Assembly: GCF_003633755.1 (NCBI RefSeq)
Contig: NZ_RBIL01000001.1
Coordinates: 1-64,000, forward strand
Reading direction: 5' to 3'
DNA from: Solirubrobacter pauli
Lineage (GTDB): Bacteria; Actinomycetota; Thermoleophilia; Solirubrobacterales; Solirubrobacteraceae
Length of the DNA: 64,000 nucleotides
Made by a program: the position numbers and the translations under genes. A model generated the notes under the pieces. That model was given only the letters and a program-made list of their open reading frames with translations. It was not told where the DNA came from and searched no databases. This document shows, one piece after another, positions 1-7,950 of the stretch (its first letter is position 1; every line of letters begins with the position of its first letter).

Positions 1-169
1 TGATGATCGAGACCGACATGCTCTGGTTGGCGAGCGTGTAGCGGTCGACCGGCTGGGTGCCGACCGTGCCGAAGCTCGACTTCGTGACCGACAACCCCTG
101 CGCCGCCGCAGGCGCGGCCATCACCCCCATGAGCAGCAGGGCGGCTACACCGCAAAACAATGCACGCAC
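1..169 (-). CDS. Secreted aldose 1-epimerase (galactose mutarotase), 5' end only
   Basis: Partial gene running off the left edge; only the N-terminal 56 codons are present. It starts at GTG 169-167. A purine-rich ribosome site (GGAGGAGAGGAG on the minus strand, about 174-185) sits 4-5 nt upstream. The first ~24 residues form a signal peptide with a Leu/Met/Ala core ending in APAAAQ. The mature start contains SSFGT and PVDRYTLAN followed by MSVSII. This is the strand pattern that opens the galactose mutarotase beta-sandwich (family consensus PVDxYTLxN...GMxVxIxxYG). The enzyme interconverts alpha and beta anomers of aldohexoses, here probably outside the membrane. The catalytic His/Glu residues lie beyond the window. 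Confidence 0.75.
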   Translation of the reverse strand, partial: MRALFCGVAALLLMGVMAAPAAAQGLSVTKSSFGTVGTQPVDRYTLANQSMSVSII

Positions 170-502
170 AATTTCTCCTCTCCTCCAACGAACCGCTGCA
201 AGCCTCAGCGCTACACGCGCCCCTGTCAAGTCCAGGATTTGGCGGCGACCCTCGCCCAGGGCTCGCCGCAGAGCGAGCAGGGACCCACGCGAATCGACAG
301 CGCACACGGGCAGGTGCTTACAGCGTCACCACCCGTGGACCGACGGCTGCGACTAGCTCGGATCAGCTACACAACGAGACCCAGACCCCGCTGTCTCCGC
401 GTTCAACGATACGTCGCACCGCTCACCAAAAGGATCCATTTCGACGAACTCGCTACACGCGTCCGGCATGCACGGAACCAGCCTCGCAGGCGGGCAGCGG
501 TC
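170..502. other. Non-coding stretch of 333 bp
   Basis: No convincing coding frame. It contains the ribosome site and presumably the promoter of the leftward epimerase gene. A TTGACA is present on the minus strand (rc of 224-229), but no TANNNT box stands at a good distance from it. The rest shows nothing recognisable. Confidence 0.5.
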
Positions 503-952
503 ATGACGCATGTCTCGTCCGACGAACGGATCCCTTTCGACGCATACGCCCCAGCCTCGGACGCCGTGTCGTTTCCGCGCGCCCTGACAGCGACCGAGAG
601 ATCGATCGCGAGCAACCTCCTCGAAGGCGCAGGAGTGCCGGAGTTCGACGTCCTCGAGCAACAGCTGCGCGATGCCCACGCTGCGAGCAGGTGCGACTGC
701 GTGTGCCCAACGATCAGCATCGAGGTGGACAGAGCGCTGCCTACTCCGGTGTCCTACTCAGGCCAACCGGTGGCGACTGCCGACTACGACGGCGGCAGCG
801 TCATGGTCTGGATCAAAGACGGATGGCTGAGCCACCTCGAGATCTACTGGCGGTCAGACAGGGCGCCTATCGCGGTTGCGATTCGACGTCGCGCAGCAGA
901 GCGGACGCGGCCGACCTTGGTGGCCGCGAAACCGCGACCCGCGGGTCTCTAG
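503..952 (+). CDS. Hypothetical protein with CxCxC motif
   Basis: 149 residues from ATG 503. The frame stays open further upstream, but that part is Arg/Pro-rich and does not look like protein. The C-terminal half has a Cys-rich element (CDCVCPTI) followed by a hydrophobic beta-rich segment with GGSVMVWIKDGWLSHLEIYW. I associate this layout (an N-terminal helix with FDVLEQQL, a CGCGCPT-like strand, a DGWLSxLEI strand) with small uncharacterised actinobacterial proteins. No enzymatic motif is visible and the function is unknown. It is convergent with the next gene, leaving 134 bp without features. Confidence 0.55.
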   Translation: MTHVSSDERIPFDAYAPASDAVSFPRALTATERSIASNLLEGAGVPEFDVLEQQLRDAHAASRCDCVCPTISIEVDRALPTPVSYSGQPVATADYDGGSVMVWIKDGWLSHLEIYWRSDRAPIAVAIRRRAAERTRPTLVAAKPRPAGL

Positions 953-1086
953 CCGGCCACCGGGCACGATCTTGGCGTGCTGCCACACGCCAATCGGGCG
1001 AGCGACTCAGTGGCCATGATGCGCTGAAGCCCTGGACGTGCCCTCCGGCTGCTCAGTCGGACTTGATCCAGGACGCCGTGATCGCC

Positions 1087-2049
1087 TTAGGGGAGTGGCG
1101 CCGTGCGCTCTAGGCCGTCTTTGACCCAGACGAGCTCGTTCCCACGCCGGACGAGCGAGTCCAGGCTCAGGCCGGGGCCTTGATCGAGTACGTCGTTCTC
1201 GGCGCGGATCTGCAACTGGTCGCCGTCTGCGCGCATGGCGCAGACGGCTCGGCCGCTGGGCGCGAGCACGAACCTCTGCACATAGCCACTCACGGTCTCG
1301 CATACGTTTCGTGCAGCGCGGGTGCTGAGATCGACGATCCGGAGAAGCGCGCCCGCGCTCGTGCCGCTTCGATCGGCGCTGTACCGGGCAGCGACGAACT
1401 GTCCCTCGATGGCGAGGGCGTCCACGCCATCGCCGCCGCTGCTGGTGTCGCCGCTGTCGTACGGCGCGCCAAGCGGGACGGCGGCGCCGTCACCCAGCCT
1501 GGCTCGCAGCTTCCGATCGGCCTCGATACGCACCTCGCCCGCACGGACGAGGACGCCCGCCGGCGTCAAACGGCCGAGCCGCACGCGGATCATGCCGGCT
1601 GCACGCCACGCGACCACCGACCCTCCCACGCCGACGTACCCCGGGTCGATGCCAACGGCGTGTTCAAGGAGCCGCCCACCGCTCTGGGCCACCATGCGAG
1701 CGCCGCCGGTGCCGGCCTGCTGCCAGGTAGCCACCCCGTTGCGCGCAAGCCGGACGGCGGAGAAGTCCACGCCCGGCACGCGCTCGATCTCGCGGCCACG
1801 ACGCACGTCGTAGACGGTCAGCAGCTGCTGCGTCCCACGAGTCCGTGTGATCGCGACGAACTGACTCGAAATCCGGACGCCGCGGAGTTGATCTGCCCCG
1901 CCAAGCTTGATCGTTCGTCGCCCGTGACGCGCGCAGGCGTACGCCGTTCCCGCGCGCGTGTAGAGCCGCGTCTGCGCCCCCGAATGGAGGGTCGTCGCCG
2001 ACGACGGCCCGCACACGACGGACGCTAGGACCAACGCTTCGGCCAACAC
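1087..2049 (-). CDS. Secreted beta-propeller-like hypothetical protein
   Basis: 320 residues from GTG 2049. The start is supported by a TACCCT box 7 nt upstream. The N-terminus (LAEALVLASVVCGPSSATTLH) is hydrophobic and could be a short signal peptide or lipoprotein leader. The body is a run of short beta-strand units (VYDVRRG, LRIVDLST, VAWRAAGMIRVRLG, ELVWVKDG). They resemble the repeating blades of WD40/TolB-like propellers, though no strict repeat consensus is visible. Pairs of Cys suggest an oxidising location. No catalytic motif; a binding or scaffold role outside the membrane is a guess. Confidence 0.55.
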   Translation of the reverse strand: MLAEALVLASVVCGPSSATTLHSGAQTRLYTRAGTAYACARHGRRTIKLGGADQLRGVRISSQFVAITRTRGTQQLLTVYDVRRGREIERVPGVDFSAVRLARNGVATWQQAGTGGARMVAQSGGRLLEHAVGIDPGYVGVGGSVVAWRAAGMIRVRLGRLTPAGVLVRAGEVRIEADRKLRARLGDGAAVPLGAPYDSGDTSSGGDGVDALAIEGQFVAARYSADRSGTSAGALLRIVDLSTRAARNVCETVSGYVQRFVLAPSGRAVCAMRADGDQLQIRAENDVLDQGPGLSLDSLVRRGNELVWVKDGLERTAPLP

Positions 2050-2056
2050 ACCGGGG

Positions 2057-2062
2057 AGGGTA
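2057..2062 (-). promoter_or_regulatory. TACCCT -10-like box for the secreted propeller gene
   Basis: Minus-strand TACCCT ends 7 nt before GTG 2049, the spacing expected for a leaderless transcript. It is one of the recurrent TANNNT boxes in this window. Confidence 0.45.
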
Positions 2063-2092
2063 GTCCGGCCCCGATCAACGTCACGCGCGACG

Positions 2093-2466
2093 GGCTATCC
2101 GCCGGACCCGCCGCGGCCCGAGGAGATCATCGTGGTCATGCGTCAGAGCACAGCGACCAGACCGCGAGCGCGCTTGATCTGAACGAGCTCCACCTAGACC
2201 GGCGCCGTGGGTCGCTGCTGGTGCGACGCGGCAAGGGCGGCCGGCGTCGGGAAGTCGGCATGGACGACTGGGGCTTCGAGCCATTGGAACCGTGGCTGCG
2301 GGCGCGCGAGCGGATGCCGGTCGGCCCGCTGTTCTGCGTGATCAACGGTCGTTCGTGGGGTCGCCCCTGGCGTGCGTCAGCGGCGCAGATCATCGAGACC
2401 GTCCACGCACGACGACCACCCGTGGTCCCGGCGAGCGTAGGCCTACTGCTGCCACTCGCGCGCTGA
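2093..2466 (+). pseudogene. Gutted tyrosine recombinase (integrase) remnant
   Basis: Three pieces of one tyrosine recombinase are recognisable. Frame 1 (2093-2158) reads GYPPDPPRPEEIIVVMRQ, the start of the catalytic domain. A shifted frame (about 2167-2406) reads LDLNELHLDRRRGS, then VRRGKGGRRREVGMDDWGFE, then PVGPLFCVINGRSWGRPW, the beta-hairpin region carrying the active-site Lys (GKGG). It then passes in frame to QIIETVHARRPPVVPAS (about 2389-2445), which normally follows the catalytic Tyr helix. The conserved Arg (GLRIxEAL), the HxxR and Tyr boxes, and some 90 residues between them are gone. No start codon is present. This is therefore a dead integrase with at least one frameshift and two internal losses. 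Confidence 0.75.
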
Positions 2467-2519
2467 CATCTCGAGCTGTCAGCAGGAGCGCGTATCGACC
2501 AACGACTCCGCCGAAGCCC

Positions 2520-2525
2520 TACGTT
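2520..2525 (+). promoter_or_regulatory. TACGTT -10-like box for small membrane protein
   Basis: TACGTT ends 6 nt before ATG 2532. It supports that start and a leaderless transcript. Confidence 0.45.
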
Positions 2526-2531
2526 GTGCGG

Positions 2532-2744
2532 ATGCCGCCCGGTCGTCCGCTGCGCCCCACGTATCTCATGGTCCTGGTTGCCGTGCTGTGGCTGCTTGTC
2601 GACCGGGTGCTGCAGAGCCCGTGGTTCGTGACGTTGCTCGTGTCCGCGATTGCCCTTCAGGGCGCGCTGTGGCTGCACGCTCGTTGGGAGCGCCGGCGGA
2701 CGGCGCGCGCACACGATGCATCGCAGCCGTACTCCTGGGACTGA
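2532..2744 (+). CDS. Small two-helix membrane protein
   Basis: 70 residues from ATG 2532. Two hydrophobic segments (LMVLVAVLWLLVD, about 11-24, and WFVTLLVSAIALQGALWLH, about 29-48) are joined by a very short turn. A basic cytoplasmic tail follows (RWERRRTARA) and ends in SYSWD-like residues (QPYSWD). The positive tail suggests both ends are inside. No family recognised. The -10-like box just upstream and the clean hydrophobicity pattern favour a real gene, although it lies in a degenerate region. Confidence 0.55.
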   Translation: MPPGRPLRPTYLMVLVAVLWLLVDRVLQSPWFVTLLVSAIALQGALWLHARWERRRTARAHDASQPYSWD

Positions 2745-2809
2745 ATGAGATCTCGAGGTACTTGTCACAGTGGCGGTTCTCGACGGGTGCGGCCAGGTAA
2801 GTCGCGCTC

Positions 2810-3202
2810 GTGCACGAAGCCGCGCCCGATCTTCCGTCAGGCAACCATTTCCGGCTCGTGGCCGCCCTCACTCTTCGGACCAAAGCCGAAGGTGGTCGGC
2901 AAAGGCCAGTGGCCTCCGGCTACCAGCCCGACTGCTGGTTCGGTGGCGAGGCCGAGCCGGGCCCGCGCCACTTGACGGGGTGCCTCGTCTTCATACGACC
3001 TGGTGAGGACGTGTTCGAGTACGACAACACGTTGTGGGTCCCGCCGGGCGGGCAGTGCATCGCGGACGTGCTTATCCGGTACCCGTTATACGTGCGGCAG
3101 CTTGTGCGCGTCGGCGGCGTGTTCGACGTCCACGAAGGCCATCGCGTGGTCGCGGCAGGGAAGATCCTGTCGATCAGCGACCCTGGACCGGGACATCGCT
3201 AG
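2810..3202 (+). CDS. Stand-alone EF-Tu domain III-like protein
   Basis: 130 residues from GTG 2810; similarity begins around residue 13. The sequence follows the C-terminal beta-barrel (domain III) of elongation factor Tu. It has an EGGRQRPVASGYQPDCWFGG block (EF-Tu: EGGRxTPFxxxYxPQFYF), then LTGCLVFI, a PGG/GQCIADVLI strand and a final strand with FDVHEGHRVVAAGKILSI (EF-Tu: FAIREGGRTVGAGVVTKI). There is no GTPase domain, so it cannot act as an elongation factor. The fold may bind RNA or protein. It overlaps the convergent gene by 29 bp. Confidence 0.65.
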   Translation: MHEAAPDLPSGNHFRLVAALTLRTKAEGGRQRPVASGYQPDCWFGGEAEPGPRHLTGCLVFIRPGEDVFEYDNTLWVPPGGQCIADVLIRYPLYVRQLVRVGGVFDVHEGHRVVAAGKILSISDPGPGHR

Positions 3203-3461
3203 TTCCTGCTGAGCCCGCGCGTCGCCGCCACCAGATCTGCGTGGTCAGTTGCGTGAGCGCTGCGCCGAACAAGCCGAACGGCATGATCGCCCGGTCCCAC
3301 CCTGCACCGAGCGCGTACGCCACCAGGGCGACCAGCGCCCACGATCCGAAGTAGGTCCCGAGAGTGAGCGACAGCGGCGGCCGCGACGGTGTTCCAAGAC
3401 GGGACGGGTGGCCGGGCTGTCCCACGAGGTAGTCGTCAGGATTCTTCGATGGCGCCCACAT
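3174..3461 (-). CDS. Small membrane protein, function unknown
   Basis: 95 residues from ATG 3461. Residues ~33-50 (GTYFGSWALVALVAYALGAG) and ~57-72 (AIMPFGLFGAALTQLTTQIWW) are two membrane segments, followed by a basic WWRRRAG tail. The N-terminal third is Pro/Ser-rich and polar. No family recognised. It ends inside the 3' end of the convergent EF-Tu-III-like gene. Confidence 0.45.
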   Translation of the reverse strand: MWAPSKNPDDYLVGQPGHPSRLGTPSRPPLSLTLGTYFGSWALVALVAYALGAGWDRAIMPFGLFGAALTQLTTQIWWRRRAGSAGTSDVPVQGR

Positions 3462-3994
3462 CGCCGAGCGGGTACCCGGAGACCGTTGGCCTCACGCGAC
3501 TGCTGCAGGCGGAGCCACCCTGTCGCCGGACACACGGCGCTGACGGTCCGCCGCCGCCGCGCACGCGTGCGGTGAGCGGCGGTCTCTGGCGGTCCGTCGA
3601 TGCCCAATTTCGTCGTCGAAGCGCAGCCGGAGCTTCGCGTTTCGACGATGGCGCATGACGACGGGGCGCTGCGAGCCCGCGCGCCCGCCACCTCATTGGG
3701 CGGCTCACGTCACGTCTCGCCCGAGCCTCTGCTTGCGCTGCGGGCCTCACGGCATACGCTTTCAACATCCCTGGCCGGTAGCCGGTAAGGGTCGACTCCC
3801 GCGAGGGCTACTACGGGATCGGCCAGGTCGGGAACTACGCTCGACCTTTAGACGAAGCCAGGCTCTCGCGCTCGCGCCGACGCGCAGATGCTGCCCCTCG
3901 AAGCCCGACGGGAAGTAGCGCTTGTCGACGATCCCGTCCTGTTGCCGGGCGACCTGCAGCGAAAAGCGACGGCGCGTGCGGAACACTCACGGGC
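3462..3994. other. Gene-poor stretch of 533 bp with coding fragments
   Basis: No complete gene is supported. A plus-strand fragment around 3785-3856 reads VRVDSREGYYGIGQVGNYA, and a minus-strand fragment around 3895-3975 contains DGIVDKRYFPSGFEG. Both read like real protein but have no credible start or continuation. They look like debris of decayed genes, in keeping with the integrase remnant nearby. Confidence 0.4.
3916..3931. repeat. 16-bp direct repeat, copy 1
   Basis: TAGCGCTTGTCGACGA occurs here and again, identically, at 4382-4397, on either side of the small gene at 3995-4327. On the minus strand both copies encode (I/V)VDKRY, so they may be remnants of two related coding sequences or a short duplication. 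Confidence 0.5.
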
Positions 3995-4327
3995 GTGCAG
4001 AGCATGCTCGAGATCAGGTCGCCCTCGAACGGGACCGGCTGGGCCGATCACTGGACGTTCAGCGGAGCAGACGACCGCCTCCTCCGCGCCTGCCTGGAGG
4101 AGCTTGCGGAGTACGTGACGGAGCCACCGGTCACGAAGGCCGATCGCTGGCGTGCCGCGATGCTGTTCACGGATGACGAGAACGCGCTGCGGCTGGGACT
4201 GGGCGCTGCTCCGAGCAGCGACATCCGAGCTTGGACGTCGGATGGGGCGCTGCAGCTCGCCGAGATCCTGCCTGAACGGCTTTCATCCGTGCGCGACGCG
4301 ATCATTCAGCGGTTCGCTCAGACGTAA
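3995..4327 (+). CDS. Hypothetical protein
   Basis: 110 residues from GTG 3995; ATG 4004 is an alternative start. It is mostly alpha-helical and acidic, with LRACLEELAEYV, DRWRAAMLFTDDENALRLGLG and LAEILPERLSSVRDAIIQRF, and no membrane segment or metal motif. Amino-acid composition looks like a genuine soluble protein. No family recognised. It is flanked on both sides by the same 16-bp sequence and sits in an otherwise decayed region, so it may be passenger DNA. Confidence 0.45.
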   Translation: MQSMLEIRSPSNGTGWADHWTFSGADDRLLRACLEELAEYVTEPPVTKADRWRAAMLFTDDENALRLGLGAAPSSDIRAWTSDGALQLAEILPERLSSVRDAIIQRFAQT

Positions 4328-4774
4328 CCGACGCGCCGCACGTGAGACACCGGTCTGCGGCCGATGGACGGCGTCAAGAGATAGCGCTTGTCGACGACTG
4401 ATGCCTTCGCGGCCGGCGGACGGCGCACGGCGACCTCGCCATCGGTCTGACCGCTACCGCGGGGGCTCTGGCGATTGCGGGGAATAGCCCGGGCCGTACC
4501 TGCGTCGCCGCGACGTTGTGGAGATGTCAGGGAAGACCGCCCGAGGGCGCGGCCCCAGAGGAGCGCCGCGGCGATCAAGCGGGAGGGCTGACTTGATCTC
4601 TGGGAAGCCAAGCCGCAACACAACGCCAAACCGGCTCCTGGGCGGCACGCGGCGGTACCTCCCGGCACACTTAAGAGCCCCGCGGACGACACACATCGAG
4701 ACGCGATGCCAGGGGCGAGTGCAGGGAGGTGCCGACGCGGGCCGCCTGCCAACGGCGACCGCCCAGCACGACGC
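4328..4774. other. Non-coding stretch of 447 bp
   Basis: No supported gene. The minus strand near 4318-4400 could encode a C-terminal fragment (VDKRYLLTPSIG, then RPVSHVRRVGYV, stop) that shares VDKRY with the fragment near 3916. Nothing else is recognisable up to the peroxidase stop codon. Confidence 0.4.
4382..4397. repeat. 16-bp direct repeat, copy 2
   Basis: Exact second copy of the 16-mer at 3916-3931; see that entry. Confidence 0.5.
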
Positions 4775-5788
4775 CTAGTCGCGAAGCGAGCCGATGCCCA
4801 GCGAGGAATCGGCGGGCGGCTGCGCAGCGGCCGCCGGCGGCTCGGCCAGCGCCTCGAGCATGGCGACGGTGGGCACGAAGAACGTGGACCCCGTGAGCGC
4901 GGTCGAGAAGTCCAGCAGCCGGTCGTAGGCGCCCTCGGGCACGCCGACGAACATGCGCTCGAGCATCTGCTCGATCACCCACAGGCGGCCGGCGTAGCCG
5001 ATGAAGTAGGTGCCGAACTCCCCCGCGCCGGGGCGGCCGAACGGCATGTTGTCGCGCAGGATCGCGAGCTCGCCGCCGGTTTCGTCCTCGATCGTCGCGA
5101 GGGACTTGTGGGAGAGCTGGGGCGCGCCGTCGTCGTCGAGCTCGATGTTGTCGAGCTTCGTGCGGCCCATGATCGCCTCTTGGCGCTCGGTGGACAGGGC
5201 GGCCCAGCCGGCCATATCGTGGACGTACTTCTGGACGACGACGTAGCTGCCGCCCGCGAAGTCGCCGTCCGCGATCAGGGCTGCTTCCGGGAGCTCGGCC
5301 CCGACCGGGTTCGCGGTGCCGTCGACGAAGCCGAGCAGGTCGCGCGCATCGAAGTAGCGGAAGCCGACCGTCTCGTCGATGACGCGCGCCGCGTCGCCGA
5401 TCTGGTCGAGCAGCTGGCGCTCGAGCTCGAAAGTCATGTCCTCGCGCTCCGCGCGGAGGTGGAAGAGCAGGTCGCCCGGCGTGGACGGCGCGCTGTGGAC
5501 CGGGCCGCGGATCGGCGTGAAGGGGTGCAGCTCCGCGGGCCGTGCGCCCGGCGAGAGGCGGTCCCACAACTCGGCGCCGATGCCGACCACGCACGACAGC
5601 CGGCCGCCCAGGTCGCGGAAGCCGACGTTCTTGACGAGGTCGCCGACCGCGCCGAGGACCTCGCGGATCTGCGCGAGCGCGGCTTCGCCTTCGCGCACCT
5701 CCAGCACGAGGAAGACGGCCGCGCGCGAGAGCGGGGCGTCGACGCTCTGCGCCTCGATCGGGACACGTTCCCACGCTCGCTGGTCCAT
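4775..5788 (-). CDS. Dye-decolorising (DyP-type) heme peroxidase with encapsulin cargo tag
   Basis: 337 residues from ATG 5788; a minus-strand TACGAT box 6 nt upstream supports this start over longer forms. It belongs to the YfeX/DyP class of heme peroxidases, which use H2O2 to oxidise phenolics and dyes. The hallmark GFVDGT (153-158, distal Asp) is present. The likely proximal heme ligand is His227 (QLSHKSLA) and the distal Arg is Arg245 (ILRDNMPFG). The tail after residue ~315 is an Ala/Pro-rich linker ending in SSLGIGSLRD, a textbook encapsulin cargo-loading peptide. The shell gene is at 7895-8704, so this enzyme is predicted to be packaged inside the nanocompartment. Adjacent to, and divergent from, the hydrolase gene. 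Confidence 0.93.
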   Translation of the reverse strand: MDQRAWERVPIEAQSVDAPLSRAAVFLVLEVREGEAALAQIREVLGAVGDLVKNVGFRDLGGRLSCVVGIGAELWDRLSPGARPAELHPFTPIRGPVHSAPSTPGDLLFHLRAEREDMTFELERQLLDQIGDAARVIDETVGFRYFDARDLLGFVDGTANPVGAELPEAALIADGDFAGGSYVVVQKYVHDMAGWAALSTERQEAIMGRTKLDNIELDDDGAPQLSHKSLATIEDETGGELAILRDNMPFGRPGAGEFGTYFIGYAGRLWVIEQMLERMFVGVPEGAYDRLLDFSTALTGSTFFVPTVAMLEALAEPPAAAAQPPADSSLGIGSLRD

Positions 5789-5794
5789 GCCGCG

Positions 5795-5800
5795 ATCGTA
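5795..5800 (-). promoter_or_regulatory. TACGAT -10-like box for the DyP peroxidase
   Basis: Minus-strand TACGAT ends 6 nt before ATG 5788, consistent with a leaderless transcript. Confidence 0.5.
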
Positions 5801-5841
5801 TTGGGCCGATGAGTTTCGGGGCGGCCGGGCGTCCTGGCGGT

Positions 5842-6702
5842 ATGAAGACAACGCACGTCCTCCAGCACGCGCAGGCCGAGATCACGTACGACGTCCATGG
5901 TCCACTCCCCGCCGAGGACGGACGGCCACCGCTGCTGATGATCGGGCAGCCGATGGACGCGAGCGGGTTCCGCGCGCTGGCGGCGCGGTTCGCCGACCGC
6001 ACCGTGATCACCTACGACCCGCGCGGGATGGGCCGCAGCACGCGCCACGACGGGCGCGTGGACGCGTCCCCGGAGGTGCAGGCCGAGGACGTGCACGCGG
6101 TGATCGAGGCCGTCGGCGGGCCGGTCGACCTGTTCGCGAGCAGCGGCGGCGCGGTCACGGCGCTGGCGCTCGTCGCGGCGTACCCGGACGACGTCGTCAC
6201 GCTCGTCGCGCACGAGCCTCCGCTGATCGACATGCTGGCCGACAAGGAGGCCGCGCGGCAGGCCACCGACGCCGTCGAGCAGACCTATCAGGCCAAGGGC
6301 TGGGGCCACGGCATGGCGGCGTTCATCACGCTGACCTCCTGGCAGGGCGAGTACACCGAGGCGTACTTCGCCCAGCCCGCGCCGGACCCGGCGATGTTCG
6401 GCATGCCGACCGAGGACGACGGCACGCGCGACGACCCGCTGCTCACCGACCGCGGCGCCGCGATCCGGGACTACCACCCCGACCGGGACGCGCTGGCGGC
6501 CGCGCAGACGCGGATCGTGATCGCCGTCGGCGAGGAGTCGCGCGCGACCTTCACCGGCCGCACGGCCGACGGCACCGCCGCCTTCCTCGGGCTGCGCGCC
6601 ACGGTGTTCCCCAGCCACCACGGCGGCTTCCTCGACGGGGAGTTCGGGTGGGCCGGCCAGCCCGACGCGTTCGCGGCCAAGCTGCGCGAGGTGCTCGGAT
6701 GA
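5842..6702 (+). CDS. Alpha/beta-fold hydrolase
   Basis: 286 residues from ATG 5842. It has the alpha/beta hydrolase layout: an oxyanion strand (LLMIGQPMDASGF), YDPRGMGRS near 58-66, a nucleophile elbow ASSGG with Ser101, and a C-terminal catalytic His in FPSHHGGF followed by FLDGEFG. An acidic residue is expected after strand 6 (VIAVGEES). The substrate is not predictable. Close relatives in actinobacteria are often labelled haloperoxidase- or lactonase-like, but no cofactor site is visible. Divergent from the encapsulin-tagged peroxidase and followed after 15 bp by the MFS gene. Confidence 0.8.
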   Translation: MKTTHVLQHAQAEITYDVHGPLPAEDGRPPLLMIGQPMDASGFRALAARFADRTVITYDPRGMGRSTRHDGRVDASPEVQAEDVHAVIEAVGGPVDLFASSGGAVTALALVAAYPDDVVTLVAHEPPLIDMLADKEAARQATDAVEQTYQAKGWGHGMAAFITLTSWQGEYTEAYFAQPAPDPAMFGMPTEDDGTRDDPLLTDRGAAIRDYHPDRDALAAAQTRIVIAVGEESRATFTGRTADGTAAFLGLRATVFPSHHGGFLDGEFGWAGQPDAFAAKLREVLG

Positions 6703-6704
6703 GC

Positions 6705-6710
6705 TAGCGT
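6705..6710 (+). promoter_or_regulatory. TAGCGT -10-like box for the MFS gene
   Basis: TAGCGT ends 7 nt before ATG 6718, suggesting the MFS gene has its own leaderless promoter just after the hydrolase stop. Confidence 0.45.
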
Positions 6711-6717
6711 CATACGT

Positions 6718-7950
6718 ATGAAGGCGGGCGTTGGCCGCTACAAGGCGCTCCTGGCGATCCGCGGTGCTCGCGCGCCGCTGGTGTTCTCGACCGCCGGCTC
6801 GATGCCGATCGGCATGTACACGCTCGCGATCCTGCTGCTCGCGCGCGACGCGGGCGGGTCGTTCGGGGAGGCCGGGCGTGTGGTCGGCGCGTTCAGCCTG
6901 GCGAACGCGTTCGGCGCGGTCGCGCAAGGCCGGTTGATGGACCGGTTCGGCCAGACGCGCGTGCTCCGGCTCGCCGCCGTCGGCCACCTGCCGGCGTTGA
7001 TCGCGCTGGTGCTGGCCGCACGCTCGGAGGAGTCGGCGTGGGTGCTCGCGGGGATCGCCGTGTGCGGCGGACTGACGCTGCCGCAGCTCCCGGCCGCGAT
7101 GCGCTCGCTGTGGAACCACCTCGTGCCGGACGCCGGACTGCGCGCCACCGCGTACGCGCTCGTGGCGGTCGTCTTCGAGGTGGCGGTCGTGACGGCGCCG
7201 GCGCTCGTGGCCGGGATCGTCGCCCTCGCCTCGCCGGCGGTCGCCGTGGTGCTGGCCGGCGCGCTTGGCTCCGGCTCGGCGCTCGCGTTCACCGCGACCC
7301 GGGCGTCGCGCGGCTGGCGCGGTGCGCCGCACGACATCGGCTGGCTCGGGCCGCTCGTCGCGCCCGGGATGCGCACGGTGATCGGCGTGCTGGCGCTGTT
7401 CGGGGTGGGCGTCGGGATCGTGCAGGTCGCGGTGCCCGCGTTCGCCGACGAGCAGGGCTCGGCCGCCACCGGGGGTGTCCTGCTCGCGGCGCTGTCGGCC
7501 GGCAGCCTCGCCGGCGGGCTCGTCTACGGGCTGCGGACGTGGCCGGGCACGTCCGCGCACCGGCTGACCGCGCTGCTGCTCATGCTCGGCGCCGCCTTCG
7601 CGCTGCTCTCGATCGCGAGCAGCTACGTGCTGCTCGCGCTGCTGCTCGTCCTGTGCGGGCTGCTGGTCGCGCCGACCGCGGTGGTCGGCTCGACCCTGCT
7701 GGACACCGTCGCGCCGGCCGGTACCGTCACCGAGGCCTTCGCGGCCATGGTCATGGGGATCGTCGCCGGCAACGCGGTCGGCAACGCGCTCGGCGGCAGC
7801 GTCGTCGAGTCGGTGTCCTACGAGGCGGCCGCGCTCGCCGCGGGCGCGGTCGCCGTGACGGGCGCGCTGCTCGCCCTCGCCCGCGGGCGCACGCTCAGCT
7901 CGGCGGCACCAGCGAGCACGCCGCCTCCGGCGTCGTCACCCGGAAGCTGA
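6718..7950 (+). CDS. MFS transporter
   Basis: 410 residues with about 12 hydrophobic segments, a cytoplasmic loop with GRLMDRFGQTRVLR between TM2 and TM3 (the MFS signature GxLaDrxGrr), and internal pseudo-symmetry of two six-helix halves. It resembles the drug/sugar efflux MFS members of actinobacteria; the substrate is unknown. The last ~18 codons (Ala/Pro/Ser-rich) run antisense into the end of the encapsulin gene, a 56-bp convergent overlap. Confidence 0.85.
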   Translation: MKAGVGRYKALLAIRGARAPLVFSTAGSMPIGMYTLAILLLARDAGGSFGEAGRVVGAFSLANAFGAVAQGRLMDRFGQTRVLRLAAVGHLPALIALVLAARSEESAWVLAGIAVCGGLTLPQLPAAMRSLWNHLVPDAGLRATAYALVAVVFEVAVVTAPALVAGIVALASPAVAVVLAGALGSGSALAFTATRASRGWRGAPHDIGWLGPLVAPGMRTVIGVLALFGVGVGIVQVAVPAFADEQGSAATGGVLLAALSAGSLAGGLVYGLRTWPGTSAHRLTALLLMLGAAFALLSIASSYVLLALLLVLCGLLVAPTAVVGSTLLDTVAPAGTVTEAFAAMVMGIVAGNAVGNALGGSVVESVSYEAAALAAGAVAVTGALLALARGRTLSSAAPASTPPPASSPGS

